A stretch of DNA of 64,000 nucleotides from Salinivirga cyanobacteriivorans (GTDB taxonomy: Bacteria; Bacteroidota; Bacteroidia; Bacteroidales; Salinivirgaceae): NCBI RefSeq assembly GCF_001443605.1, contig NZ_CP013118.1, positions 248,001 through 312,000 of the forward strand, in the 5' to 3' direction. The notes under the pieces were generated by a model. That model did no database searches, had not been told where the DNA came from, and saw only the letters and a list, made by a program, of their open reading frames with translations. The translations under genes and the position numbers were made by a program. Within the stretch, counting starts at the first letter, position 1. Every line of letters starts with the position of its first letter. Of this stretch, positions 33,988 through 42,350 are shown piece by piece.

Positions 33988-35495
33988 AATTCACGTGTTA
34001 AAATGTAACCTAAGAATAAATGCGATTTTTGAACTCCATACCATTGATTAATACCAACAGAACTCCCAGCATGTATTACTTTGTGTTCAATACCATTGAA
34101 GCAGGTTGCAATATGACCTGATGGTTTTTTAGGAACATCATTTGAAGAGGGTAGATTTAAATTTACACTCTCAACTATATTATTACCAAAAGCTGTTTGA
34201 TAAACAACATAACCGGCTTTTGTATAATCCCATTCTGTTACTGAGGTTGTCTCATTTATTTCAACAAATACTTCATCGTTGTTGTATATTTGCCAATGAA
34301 ATCTATTTGCATAGTCGTGTTTTCCCCAAGGTGCATATTCTTGGCTTTCAATATCAGTAATATCTGAAAAAAGATCCTGAAAGAGTATATTACGACATAA
34401 ATCGGATGCAAATACATTGCACCAGGTATTATTATATGCCGGGCATAAAATATTTATTTCACCTCCTTCGTTGCCAATATAACTATCATCAAACTGTAAG
34501 ATTAATTTATCATTGGAGGTTCTGTCTGACATGCCTGAAAGGTTTGTAAGTATGCGGTCATATGTATCCGTTTTTTCCCATGACCAGTTGGAGGCTTTTT
34601 GTGTGGCATCGTATTTCCCAGTGCTCTCAACATATGTCAAAAGATTGTATAAAAAATGATCGTGTATCACGACAATTGTATCTGATTCCTCTAAGGATAT
34701 GGGCCAATTAAACACCTTACTTTGAGCAAATCCGCTTATATAGCTGGCATCAGTATAAATATATTGATTTGAAAAGAACCAATGTTCGTCTTTATTTTCA
34801 TCTTTATAAATTGCATTAACGAGTTTCATATTTTCAACTTCGCTAGCATTGGCCGGTTGTAAATCGAAAAAACCAAATCCATAATTACCATGAAATCGGT
34901 TTATGCGGTTCTTTTTATATTTATCATCTTGAACTAAATTCTCGGCCGCTCCTTTTGTGTAATCTGTCCAAACCGGCATAATAGCATTAGCTAAAAACCG
35001 TGTTCCATCATCCACTACATTTTCATTTCCAGTGGGCAAGTGCTGACGTATAAAACTCATCACTTCGGGAAACAAGTGGTTTTGAAGAAGCGGATCACTT
35101 ATTTCCAGCTGTTTGAACTCAAATCCATCGCCTTCATTCATAAATAAAAACAAAATGTGGTTGCCAACACTGTAATGTTGCTTCCATTGGATTACATAGG
35201 TTTCTGCATTCAATGAAATAGGATTGTTTAACTCCAGTGGGCCAAAAGCTTTGACATCAAAAAAGCTCAGGTGTACTTTTAATGTATCTCCAATAATGCT
35301 ATAGTTACTATCCATTGCAGCTTTTAGCTGGTCAACATGAACCTTTTCTTTTATTGCCAATAATTGTGAGTTTTTAATATCGTTGCTTTTGGTTACGTGC
35401 ATTTTAACTTCAATTACAGAATTCTGGGCGCTTAGCGATATAAATATCGAATTTATTGCAATAAACATCAATATTTTAAGCTGTTTTTTATTCAT
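33984..35495 (-). CDS. Secreted NlpC/P60- or CHAP-like protein, split toxin of cassette 2
   Basis: I use the ATG at 35495 (MNKKQLKILMFIAINSIFIS...SAQ), which gives a signal peptide; a TTG three codons upstream is less likely. The C-terminal third has a candidate catalytic Cys (TWCNVFASDLCRNILF, about 34395-34430) and His (KPSGHIATCFNG, about 34108-34131), then HAGSSVG, a pattern of cell-wall amidases. Unlike the other tips it is a separate protein with its own export signal, overlapping the short tip frame upstream by 8 nt. Confidence 0.75.
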   Translation of the reverse strand: MNKKQLKILMFIAINSIFISLSAQNSVIEVKMHVTKSNDIKNSQLLAIKEKVHVDQLKAAMDSNYSIIGDTLKVHLSFFDVKAFGPLELNNPISLNAETYVIQWKQHYSVGNHILFLFMNEGDGFEFKQLEISDPLLQNHLFPEVMSFIRQHLPTGNENVVDDGTRFLANAIMPVWTDYTKGAAENLVQDDKYKKNRINRFHGNYGFGFFDLQPANASEVENMKLVNAIYKDENKDEHWFFSNQYIYTDASYISGFAQSKVFNWPISLEESDTIVVIHDHFLYNLLTYVESTGKYDATQKASNWSWEKTDTYDRILTNLSGMSDRTSNDKLILQFDDSYIGNEGGEINILCPAYNNTWCNVFASDLCRNILFQDLFSDITDIESQEYAPWGKHDYANRFHWQIYNNDEVFVEINETTSVTEWDYTKAGYVVYQTAFGNNIVESVNLNLPSSNDVPKKPSGHIATCFNGIEHKVIHAGSSVGINQWYGVQKSHLFLGYILTREL

Positions 35496-36246
35496 TGCTA
35501 TCAATTTCTAAAATTTCGTAAACTTTTTCTCTTATTTCTCTTGTATATTGATTTTTAAGAGAATCTACAGGCAGTAACGGGTCTGCATCAGGAAGAACGT
35601 TTATAATATTAGTTTTAAAGGCCTGCCAGATCTCTGTTGAAGTTTTCTTTGTATTAAGGGCTTCGTATAGGTCATCATAATTGGTGATAGAATCCATTGA
35701 AACATCTAAATCATGCATTGTAATAAGGGTACTATCCATTTTCCATTCCATATCTTCTGTTTTTGTTGTATTTTGCGACATCCCTCTTTCGTAATAGGCT
35801 GTTGCATGGTTAAATACTACAGGATCAAATTGCTCGGGTACAGGTTCTAATGTTTCTGAGAGACTATCAAATTGGCTTTTTAATACTAAAATGCTATCGC
35901 AAAAAGTTTCTATAGCCGTTGACAATTCAAACTGAAGTTTTTTAAGGTAGATTGTTTTTTCAACATTGGAAGCCAATAATCTAAATTGTTGACCTACTAA
36001 AATAATACTATCTTCTTGTTCAAAATAGGCTGAATCAAGCGTAATGGATAACACAGGCATTTTTTCCGGTTCTTCTATTTTATGAATCCATTTAATATCT
36101 TCTTCTACAAATTCACCATTCTCAATTGTACCTGCAAATAATTCAATGCTTTGGTTTAGTTCAGGTAAAAAATTCATGCATCGATTATCTCCTAACAACT
36201 GCTCATTGAAATAGATACCTTCCATACGTATCTCCCCCTCCTCCAC
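35488..36246 (-). CDS. Displaced tip of cassette 2, short non-enzymatic-looking tip
   Basis: Open in frame to the core at 36307 (WKYQWDFIHNPEGGWHIFEE); 36246 is an in-frame GTG. The 250-residue tip has no catalytic motif that I can see: acidic, helical (FELSTAIETFCDSILVLKSQ, FDSLSETLEPVPEQ) and ending EIREKVYEILEIDSNE. The amidase-like gene follows at once, so this tip may be a carrier or docking part for it. That role is speculation. Confidence 0.65.
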   Translation of the reverse strand: MEEGEIRMEGIYFNEQLLGDNRCMNFLPELNQSIELFAGTIENGEFVEEDIKWIHKIEEPEKMPVLSITLDSAYFEQEDSIILVGQQFRLLASNVEKTIYLKKLQFELSTAIETFCDSILVLKSQFDSLSETLEPVPEQFDPVVFNHATAYYERGMSQNTTKTEDMEWKMDSTLITMHDLDVSMDSITNYDDLYEALNTKKTSTEIWQAFKTNIINVLPDADPLLPVDSLKNQYTREIREKVYEILEIDSNE

Positions 36247-36294
36247 CTCTTCAAAAATATGCCAACCTCCTTCGGGGTTATGGATGAAGTCCCA

Positions 36295-36307
36295 TTGGTA
36301 TTTCCAA
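36295..36307. other. Putative attachment core (junction 2)
   Basis: TTGGTATTTCCAA; head-gene homology ends at 36307 and the terminal repeat GTGAGCAGG starts at 36308. The stub's coding variant (GGTTATGGATGAAG next to it) differs from the other junctions. Confidence 0.7.
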
Positions 36308-36686
36308 GTGAGCAGGAAAACCCATCGTCAATGATGCTTTTATACATGCTTTTATCAAAGAACGTCGTGCGTTAAACACACTTTCAAATATATAAAAATC
36401 GGCCATACTTTTTCTTTCAATTGAAAAGTTCAATTGAAGAAAAAAAAGACCACAGGTTTATTTTTTAAAAGAAAAACAAAAAAAAAGAAAGCCATACCAC
36501 AAGGTAAGGCGAAAAGGGCTGTCAAGGCTGACGGCAAAAGAGTTTTACCATAAAAATCCATTTATTAAAACTGTTTTGCCGGAACTCGCCTTGGCCTTTA
36601 CTGCCCTTGGAGCCGGCTTAAATTGGGCTTCCTTTTTTTGCTTTCCGGAAGTCAAAAATTCCTTTGTTTAAAGTCTTTAACCTGCT
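36308..36686. repeat. Element terminal repeat (LE-like, non-coding), copy 3
   Basis: Same sequence as 49320-49698 and close to 24441-24815; no gene seen. Interrupted at its inner end by the IS21-like element, with CTGCT duplicated. Confidence 0.75.
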
Positions 36687-36789
36687 TGTAATACGCAACT
36701 TTACATGTACAAATTTTCGCAATCTAAAATGTACATTTTAGGTTAATAAAAAAAGTCCCCATCTTATCATTTTGATAATATGAGGACTT

Positions 36790-38355
36790 ATGAAAAAAAA
36801 AGAAAAATTTTGTATGTGGTACAAAGTTAAAGAATTATCAGAAAATGGTTTCAATAAAAGCCAGATTTCAAGAGAAATTGGCATTGACCGCCGAACCGTA
36901 AAACGCTATTTAAGCATGGGTGAAGAAGATTTCCATGATTGGATACGCCAGGGAAAAAACCTGCCCCGAAAACTTGCAGCTTATGCAGATTTCGTTAAAG
37001 ATGAACTAAATGAGCATGCAGATTTGTCGGCAGCGCAAATTGAAGATCACTTGAAAGAAAAATACGCAGATGACCTGCCTGAAGTACACAGTAAAACAGT
37101 GTATAATTTTGTGCAAATGATCCGTGAAAAGTACAATATTCCCAAACCAAGATCGGAGAGTCAACGAGACTTCGGCCAATTACCACAGACGCCTTACGGA
37201 CAAGAGGCTCAGGTCGATTTTGGCGAGACTTACATGCGCACTGTCGAAGGCAATCGACGAAAGGTTTATTTCTTTGCAATATTACTTTCCCGTTCACGGC
37301 ATAAATTTGTTTATTTTCAAGAAAGGCCCTTCACTGCTACTGATGCGGTTTATGCTCATTTTCTTGCATTTGAGTTTTTTGGAGGCATCCCCCGAAAAAT
37401 AATTTATGACCAGGACTGTGTTTTCATAAAAGATGAAAACCTTGGCGATTATAAGCTGACCCATGAGTTCAACAGTTTTGTACAAAACCAGCCATTTAAA
37501 GCTGTTTTTTGTCGGAAAGCTGACCCTCAAAGCAAGGGAAAGATCGAGAATGTGGTCGGTTATATAAAGAACAATTTTTTAAGGGGAAGGCCCTTCAGGG
37601 GCATCAGTTTACTCAATGAGGAAGGGCTGGCATGGCTTGCACGAACAGCAAATGCAAAAAAACATACCACTACCCACAAAGTGCCTTATAAAGAATGGAA
37701 AATCGAAAAACAATATCTTTTACCTTACAAAAAACAGCAATTGTCACATGAACAAACATTACGGTCGCATACCGTAAGAAAAAACAATACTGTTTTATTG
37801 CACAAAAACAGCTACCAGCTTCCCCTTGGCACATACAAAGGGCCTGGTTCAAAGGTACTTTATTCCATAAAAGAAGGGAAAGTATTCTTTTACCGATCCT
37901 CCGGGAATAACGGGTTGATCACAAGTTATGACCTGTGCATAGGTGAAGGGGAATACCTGCGCAACACGGACTTTAGGCGCGATAAATCAAAAACACTTCC
38001 ACAGACTTATGCCGAAGCACTGGAAAGGTTGGGCAATACAGACAAAGCCAAATTTTACCTTGAACTGATCAAAAGCGATAAGTCAAGATACTACCACGAC
38101 AACCTGCGGGCAATAGCCAAAAAAATCACAGGCTTTACGCAACAGCATATCGATAAAGGCCTTGATTATTGCATGGAATGTCAATATTACAATGCGAACA
38201 GTCTCTATCAGGCCATAATCCATATTGCAAACCAAGCAGAAAAGAACAGTAAAACGAAGGTAAACATAGAGCGCCCTCAAACCACTAAATTTATGGAAAA
38301 AGCTACTATTAAGGCCGACACAAGCAACATTAATACTTACGAAAAACTATTTTAG
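36790..38355 (+). CDS. istA: IS21 transposase IstA
   Basis: 521 residues: N-terminal HTH (VKELSENGFNKSQISREIGI DRRTVKRYL split over about residues 10-40), then the DDE integrase core with EAQVDFGETYMR, PRKIIYDQDC and ADPQSKGKIENVVGYIKNNF giving the D, D and E residues. A C-terminal domain follows. istB starts 3 bp after its stop. Confidence 0.95.
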   Translation: MKKKEKFCMWYKVKELSENGFNKSQISREIGIDRRTVKRYLSMGEEDFHDWIRQGKNLPRKLAAYADFVKDELNEHADLSAAQIEDHLKEKYADDLPEVHSKTVYNFVQMIREKYNIPKPRSESQRDFGQLPQTPYGQEAQVDFGETYMRTVEGNRRKVYFFAILLSRSRHKFVYFQERPFTATDAVYAHFLAFEFFGGIPRKIIYDQDCVFIKDENLGDYKLTHEFNSFVQNQPFKAVFCRKADPQSKGKIENVVGYIKNNFLRGRPFRGISLLNEEGLAWLARTANAKKHTTTHKVPYKEWKIEKQYLLPYKKQQLSHEQTLRSHTVRKNNTVLLHKNSYQLPLGTYKGPGSKVLYSIKEGKVFFYRSSGNNGLITSYDLCIGEGEYLRNTDFRRDKSKTLPQTYAEALERLGNTDKAKFYLELIKSDKSRYYHDNLRAIAKKITGFTQQHIDKGLDYCMECQYYNANSLYQAIIHIANQAEKNSKTKVNIERPQTTKFMEKATIKADTSNINTYEKLF

Positions 38356-38357
38356 CC

Positions 38358-39116
38358 ATGGAACAAATCAAACAAATCAAGCAATACGCCGACAAACTCA
38401 GGCTGACCAAACTAAGAAACAACGCTGATAAAATGGTGCACCAGGCACAGATCGACAGCCCTTCTTATCTGGAATATACCCATGAACTCCTTTATCAGGA
38501 AATCTTACAACGCCGAAAAAACGATTACGAAAGAAGGTTGAAAATGGCGCGCCTTCCTAAATCTCACGACCTTGATCAATATGACTTTAACTTTGCCAAT
38601 GGCATTACCAGGCCACAATTAAAAGAGCTCAGGGAATTATTGTGGATGGAGCAAAATTACAATGTCATCTTGATGGGTCCCTCAGGTACAGGCAAAACTT
38701 TTTTGGCCGCTGGACTTATATATCAAGCAATCACATCGGGATATAAAGCATATTTTATGACCATGGAAGACATTATCAACACCATAAAAATGAAGGAAAT
38801 GGTATCATCTGCACTGGCCACTTACAATCGTCTTTTAAAAGCTCATTTGATAGCTATTGACGATATTATGCTTATGCCCATTAAAAAGCATGAAGCCGTC
38901 GCTTTCTTTAACCTGATCAATCAACTACATGAACAGTGCTCCATAATTATTACCACCAATAAATCGCCTAAACAATGGGCGGAAACCCTCGATGATGAGG
39001 TATTAACATCTGCCTTGTTAGACAGGATACTTTACCGCTGTGAAGTAATCAAGCTATCAGGTAGTAGTTATCGCATGGAGAACAGGCAAACCATATTTAA
39101 AGAGGAAAAATCATAA
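38358..39116 (+). CDS. istB: IS21 helper ATPase IstB
   Basis: 252 residues, DnaC-like AAA+ protein: Walker A GPSGTGKTFLA, Walker B LIAIDDIMLM, sensor IIITTNKSPKQWAE, and a C-terminal arginine region DRILYRCEVIKLSGSSYR. It assists IstA in target selection. An inverted repeat (GGGTAATACCTTCG at 39122-39135, complement at 39158-39171) follows the stop. Confidence 0.95.
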   Translation: MEQIKQIKQYADKLRLTKLRNNADKMVHQAQIDSPSYLEYTHELLYQEILQRRKNDYERRLKMARLPKSHDLDQYDFNFANGITRPQLKELRELLWMEQNYNVILMGPSGTGKTFLAAGLIYQAITSGYKAYFMTMEDIINTIKMKEMVSSALATYNRLLKAHLIAIDDIMLMPIKKHEAVAFFNLINQLHEQCSIIITTNKSPKQWAETLDDEVLTSALLDRILYRCEVIKLSGSSYRMENRQTIFKEEKS

Positions 39117-39121
39117 CGCCC

Positions 39122-39171
39122 GGGTAATACCTTCGCCCTTTCGCTACGCTTCAGGGACGAAGGTATTACCC
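39122..39171 (+). terminator. Stem-loop after istB (copy a)
   Basis: A 14-bp perfect stem GGGTAATACCTTCG / CGAAGGTATTACCC with an inner CCCT/AGGG extension. No strong T-run follows, so it may be a weak terminator or an RNA-stability structure. Confidence 0.55.
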
Positions 39172-39276
39172 TCCGTTGTTACATAAAACAAACACAAATA
39201 ATCAATGAAAAAGATAAATCAAAAACTGTACATTTACTTTTGCGAAAATTTGTACATTTTAAATTTGCAATTTACA

Positions 39277-39862
39277 CTGCTGAACAATGGTAACTTGTGC
39301 GTAAGGAAAAAGTGCCTACAGCAAGCGGTGGGAAAGCGGATGCAATAAGTGAAGTGAGGAACGAACGAAACGGGTTGCAGACGCTGTGCAGCGATAGCGA
39401 GCCGCCTGCGAGTGCGGCCGAGGCCTGCCGGGTAAAAGCCGACCTTAGAAGGCTGAGCGGCAGTGCTGTTTACAGTGAGCTTTGGCGCAGGTTTTTGATC
39501 GTGTCGTCGGGTGGAGCGATGGCTCAAAAACTGTGACAAAGGCGAACCGAGGACGCCAGCAGGCTCGCTTAACTCGGGCAGCGGTTGTTTTTGATGCTAC
39601 CGTAATGCAATGGAGGTGGCAGAGAAAACAAAAGAGCTGCCAATGAGGAAGATTGAGGAACGCAAAAAACATGACAAGCTGAAGCGAAGCTGAACTTTAG
39701 CGGCACAGCTCTTTTTTATTCAATTGAAGATATAAATGTCATAAAAATGGGCTGTGACGGCTTGGCGTGTTTTTTTGCTGACGAGTGATGACGAATACCG
39801 CTTTTCCGGATTCCCGATACGTTGCACTATCGGGACAGGCTGTGCGGTGGGGTTATTCATCC
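39277..39862. repeat. Conserved non-coding block (possible origin/transfer region), copy 3
   Basis: Very close to 52288-52884 at its start and sharing both ends with 24816-25446. The hairpin TCCCGAT/ATCGGGA is at 39812-39835. No gene is credible here. Confidence 0.6.
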
Positions 39863-39879
39863 TTTAATCTGGAAAGTAT

Positions 39880-40236
39880 TTAAGCTACAATATTATTAAG
39901 AGGTTTATTGTCCTGTAAATCTAATAAAGCACTATTTAGAACTGCAGTCTTAATAAAACCTTTCACAGATAAATCTTCGTTAAGGTTTTCCCAACAAACA
40001 CCAACACCTCCGCTAATTAAACGCCATTGATTTAGTTGTTCCTGGGTAGCTTCTTTTAACCTTTGATAATAAGAAATATGAGATTGTAAAACTTTACCAT
40101 TATTTAATATAATAACAATTAAATCTAAGTTTTTATCTAGTAGCATATTGCTTATCCTTAACCCCTTTTCATGTATTAAAATGTCGAATGGGTCTTTTGC
40201 CCTCTTTTCATATTGTTCGTTATTTGAAGTACTCAT
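39880..40236 (-). CDS. DUF2442-like protein of a TA-like pair
   Basis: 118 residues, downstream of and overlapping the DUF4160-type gene by 17 nt. Contains LDLIVIILNNGKVLQSHISY and ATQEQLNQWRLISGGVGVCW ENL, a pattern typical of DUF2442 (the strand-rich part with WRLIGGGxGIHWP-like ending). DUF4160 and DUF2442 genes are frequent neighbours and are suspected toxin-antitoxin systems. It fills the TA slot of copy 3. Confidence 0.8.
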   Translation of the reverse strand: MSTSNNEQYEKRAKDPFDILIHEKGLRISNMLLDKNLDLIVIILNNGKVLQSHISYYQRLKEATQEQLNQWRLISGGVGVCWENLNEDLSVKGFIKTAVLNSALLDLQDNKPLNNIVA

Positions 40237-40456
40237 ACCAAGCTGATTTTAACGTTTCTATATTTTCATCAATAATTTTTCGTATATCTTTAACTTCACC
40301 TACTGTAAAGCCATAAAGATAATCTTCACGATATTCTGGTTCTAACCAGATTTTACCACGCTTTTCGGCCTTTTCAATGTGTATATGTATAGGTTCAAAA
40401 CCTTCATCGCTATAAAAAAAGAACCGAAAACCTTTTATTCTTAATATTACTGGCAT
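40220..40456 (-). CDS. DUF4160-like protein of a TA-like pair
   Basis: 78 residues starting MPVILRIKGFRFFFYSDEGF then EPIHIHIEKAEKRGKIWLEP, the DUF4160 signature, and ending in a helical tail (IRKIIDENIETLKSAWYEYF). Start is ATG with no overlap upstream. Function unproven; a TA role is inferred from pairing and from the slot, which holds HigBA or ParE-like pairs in the other copies. Confidence 0.87.
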   Translation of the reverse strand: MPVILRIKGFRFFFYSDEGFEPIHIHIEKAEKRGKIWLEPEYREDYLYGFTVGEVKDIRKIIDENIETLKSAWYEYFK

Positions 40457-40494
40457 ACATTACAAATTTAACGTTTTTAATTTACATATAGTTT

Positions 40495-41358
40495 CTATTT
40501 TAACGGATGATATTTTTCTAACTCTTTCTGCAGATCTTCTAAATTGTCCGTCCTGTACCTTTCTGTGCTGCTTACGTACTTGTGTCCGGCCATGTGTTGC
40601 ACTTCTCTCAAATTATAATGCTGCAACCAGTTTGTAATGATCGATGCCCTGATTTGTGCCATGTTTTTTAACCGTGGTTCGTACCTGTTTATCATCTTTT
40701 TGATTCTTGACATTCCCCGGAATAAGCGTTTTTTATGAAACAAATAGCTTCCTTCGATTTCATCTTTTAAAAACTTTCCTTCGGATAAAAGATATTCGTG
40801 CAAGGGTAGTACTTGAAAGGGTTTTAACTCCAAAATACGTTTATTGGTTCGTCGGGTCGATGGAACGTATATTTTGCCTTTATCCAGTTGTAAATGGCTG
40901 GTTTCAAGCTTTGCCAGTTCGCAGGTTTGCAGGCCCTGGTAAATTTTTAATCCCAGGATAATATGATAGGTTTTCAACGTATTTTCGTGCGTCCAGTGGT
41001 TGCGGCTTTCGGGGAACTTTTGGTACATTTCATTGAGCTGTTTTTGGGTAAACAGATCGTGCGGTACCGTGCGCTGTACGCCTTTTAACCTAACAGTTTC
41101 TGCAACGTTCGGTACGCCTTTAAAATTTAAATAGTAAGATATTTTCTTTAACTCTAAATTGATGGTTTTTGCTTGTATGTTTTGGCCTTTTCGATAGCGG
41201 ATGTACTGCATTAATTGCTCATTATCAAAACCTTCAACTGAAAGAGATAGTTCATACAAATAAAGTTTAAACCGCTTTTCAATGAAAGAACTGTAATCAC
41301 CGGCCGTGCTTATGGCAAAGCCTTTTTCAACCAGGTATTTTCTAAAATGCTGATTCAT
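40495..41358 (-). CDS. Tyrosine recombinase, short partner, degenerate active site (copy 3)
   Basis: 287 residues, intact. Box I reads YQGLQTCELAKLE (Gln for Arg), box II MAQIRASIITNWLQ (His lost), and GHKYVSSTERYR is kept. It overlaps the catalytic partner by 17 nt. Compared with copy 2 and 4 the N-terminal 60 residues are similar while the middle is mosaic. Confidence 0.88.
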   Translation of the reverse strand: MNQHFRKYLVEKGFAISTAGDYSSFIEKRFKLYLYELSLSVEGFDNEQLMQYIRYRKGQNIQAKTINLELKKISYYLNFKGVPNVAETVRLKGVQRTVPHDLFTQKQLNEMYQKFPESRNHWTHENTLKTYHIILGLKIYQGLQTCELAKLETSHLQLDKGKIYVPSTRRTNKRILELKPFQVLPLHEYLLSEGKFLKDEIEGSYLFHKKRLFRGMSRIKKMINRYEPRLKNMAQIRASIITNWLQHYNLREVQHMAGHKYVSSTERYRTDNLEDLQKELEKYHPLK

Positions 41359-42268
41359 TGACTAAATGAGTATATTTTTGTGTACTCTCTATTGATTTGT
41401 GTCCAAGAAACAAAGCAATGTTTTCTAACCGCATGCCGTCCTGTAAAAGATGCGTGGCAATGGAGTGCCGTAAAATGTGCAGCCCAAAGGTTTTCTGTTT
41501 TAGTTTTTCGTCGTTTGTTTGGTTTTTCAGTAGTTGCAAACGGTTGTACATGCCTTGCCGGCTCCACCGCTTTCCGCGACGGCTCAAAAGCAACGCCTCG
41601 TTTTTTTGCCTGTTTAAAAGTTCATTTCGTTGATTGAAAATGTATGCCTGCAGATCGGCTTTGACCTGCCTGCCCATGGGAATGTAACGCTGCCTGTAGC
41701 CTTTACCTTGTCTGACGTAGAGTAAATTCTTATCAAAAAGCAGATCGCTGATGTTCAGCGCTGCGCCTTCGCTTGCCCGTAACCCGCAACCGTAATAGAT
41801 CCCGAGCATGGCCGTATCTCTTTGGCGGTATAAATTATCCCGGTCTTTTGCAGCTTTGTACAAAGCTTGTATTTCCGGTTTGGTCAGATATGTGGCGGTT
41901 TCTGTTGTTTTCAGCAGTTCGGGTTTAATGGCGATGTTGGCCACTCCTGTGAGTTGTAGATATTTACTCAAAAGCCGCAGCGTGGTAATGTGTTTGTTGA
42001 TGTAACCTGCACTCAGGCTGCCCGATCGGTTGCAGTTGGGGCGGTGCTGCAGATATTCTAAGTAATTGTTTATTTGTTCGTGCGCAAAGTCTTTTAAATG
42101 ATTCGTTTGGTTGTGTTCCAGAAATGATAAAAATTCCTTTGTGTTCCAATAGCCGAGTTTTACCGTGTGGGGGTTGTAATTCAGTGTTTCCAACCACTTT
42201 CGGAAGTTTTCGGATAAAAACACGAACTGTTTACTTTCGATTCTCCTATTAACACTTTTTTGGGTCAC
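41342..42268 (-). CDS. Tyrosine recombinase, catalytic partner (copy 3)
   Basis: 308 residues with the complete R-K-HxxR-H-Y set. Most of the protein matches copy 2, but residues about 54-75 (HNQTNHLKDFAHEQINNYLE) differ, in the N-terminal DNA-binding region. Start GTG as in copy 2, within GACCC motifs. Confidence 0.92.
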   Translation of the reverse strand: MTQKSVNRRIESKQFVFLSENFRKWLETLNYNPHTVKLGYWNTKEFLSFLEHNQTNHLKDFAHEQINNYLEYLQHRPNCNRSGSLSAGYINKHITTLRLLSKYLQLTGVANIAIKPELLKTTETATYLTKPEIQALYKAAKDRDNLYRQRDTAMLGIYYGCGLRASEGAALNISDLLFDKNLLYVRQGKGYRQRYIPMGRQVKADLQAYIFNQRNELLNRQKNEALLLSRRGKRWSRQGMYNRLQLLKNQTNDEKLKQKTFGLHILRHSIATHLLQDGMRLENIALFLGHKSIESTQKYTHLVNESAF

Positions 42269-42340
42269 GGGTCGCTAAGGGTTAAATAATTGATTTACTT
42301 TTATTTCTGTGACCCAAATCGCATGAACCGCCAGAGGGTC
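42262..42340. repeat. GGGTC/GACCC repeat cluster (copy 3)
   Basis: GGGTC at 42262-42266 and 42269-42273, GACCC at 42311-42315, GGGTC at 42336-42340; same layout as copy 2. Confidence 0.6.
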
Positions 42341-42350
42341 GCCAGTTTTA

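Larger units (their letters stand above)
24441..36307. mobile_element. Proposed integrative element unit E2
   Basis: From the terminal repeat at 24441 to the core site at 36295-36307: terminal repeats, ParE-like TA pair, two recombinase genes, primase gene, xre, YARHG immunity gene, amidase gene and tip. Boundaries are inferred from the identical homology breaks at the two cores. It carries an IS110-like element and a frameshifted recombinase, so it is probably immobile on its own. Confidence 0.6.
36687..39276 (+). mobile_element. IS21-family insertion sequence (copy a)
   Basis: 2590 bp with related ends: TGTAATACGCAACTTTACAT at the left and, at the right, the complement starting TGTAAATTGC, both leading into TGTACAAATTTTCGCAA. 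Flanked by the 5-bp repeat CTGCT (36682-36686, 39277-39281); the empty site is seen at about 24812 in copy 2. Contains istA and istB. Confidence 0.93.
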
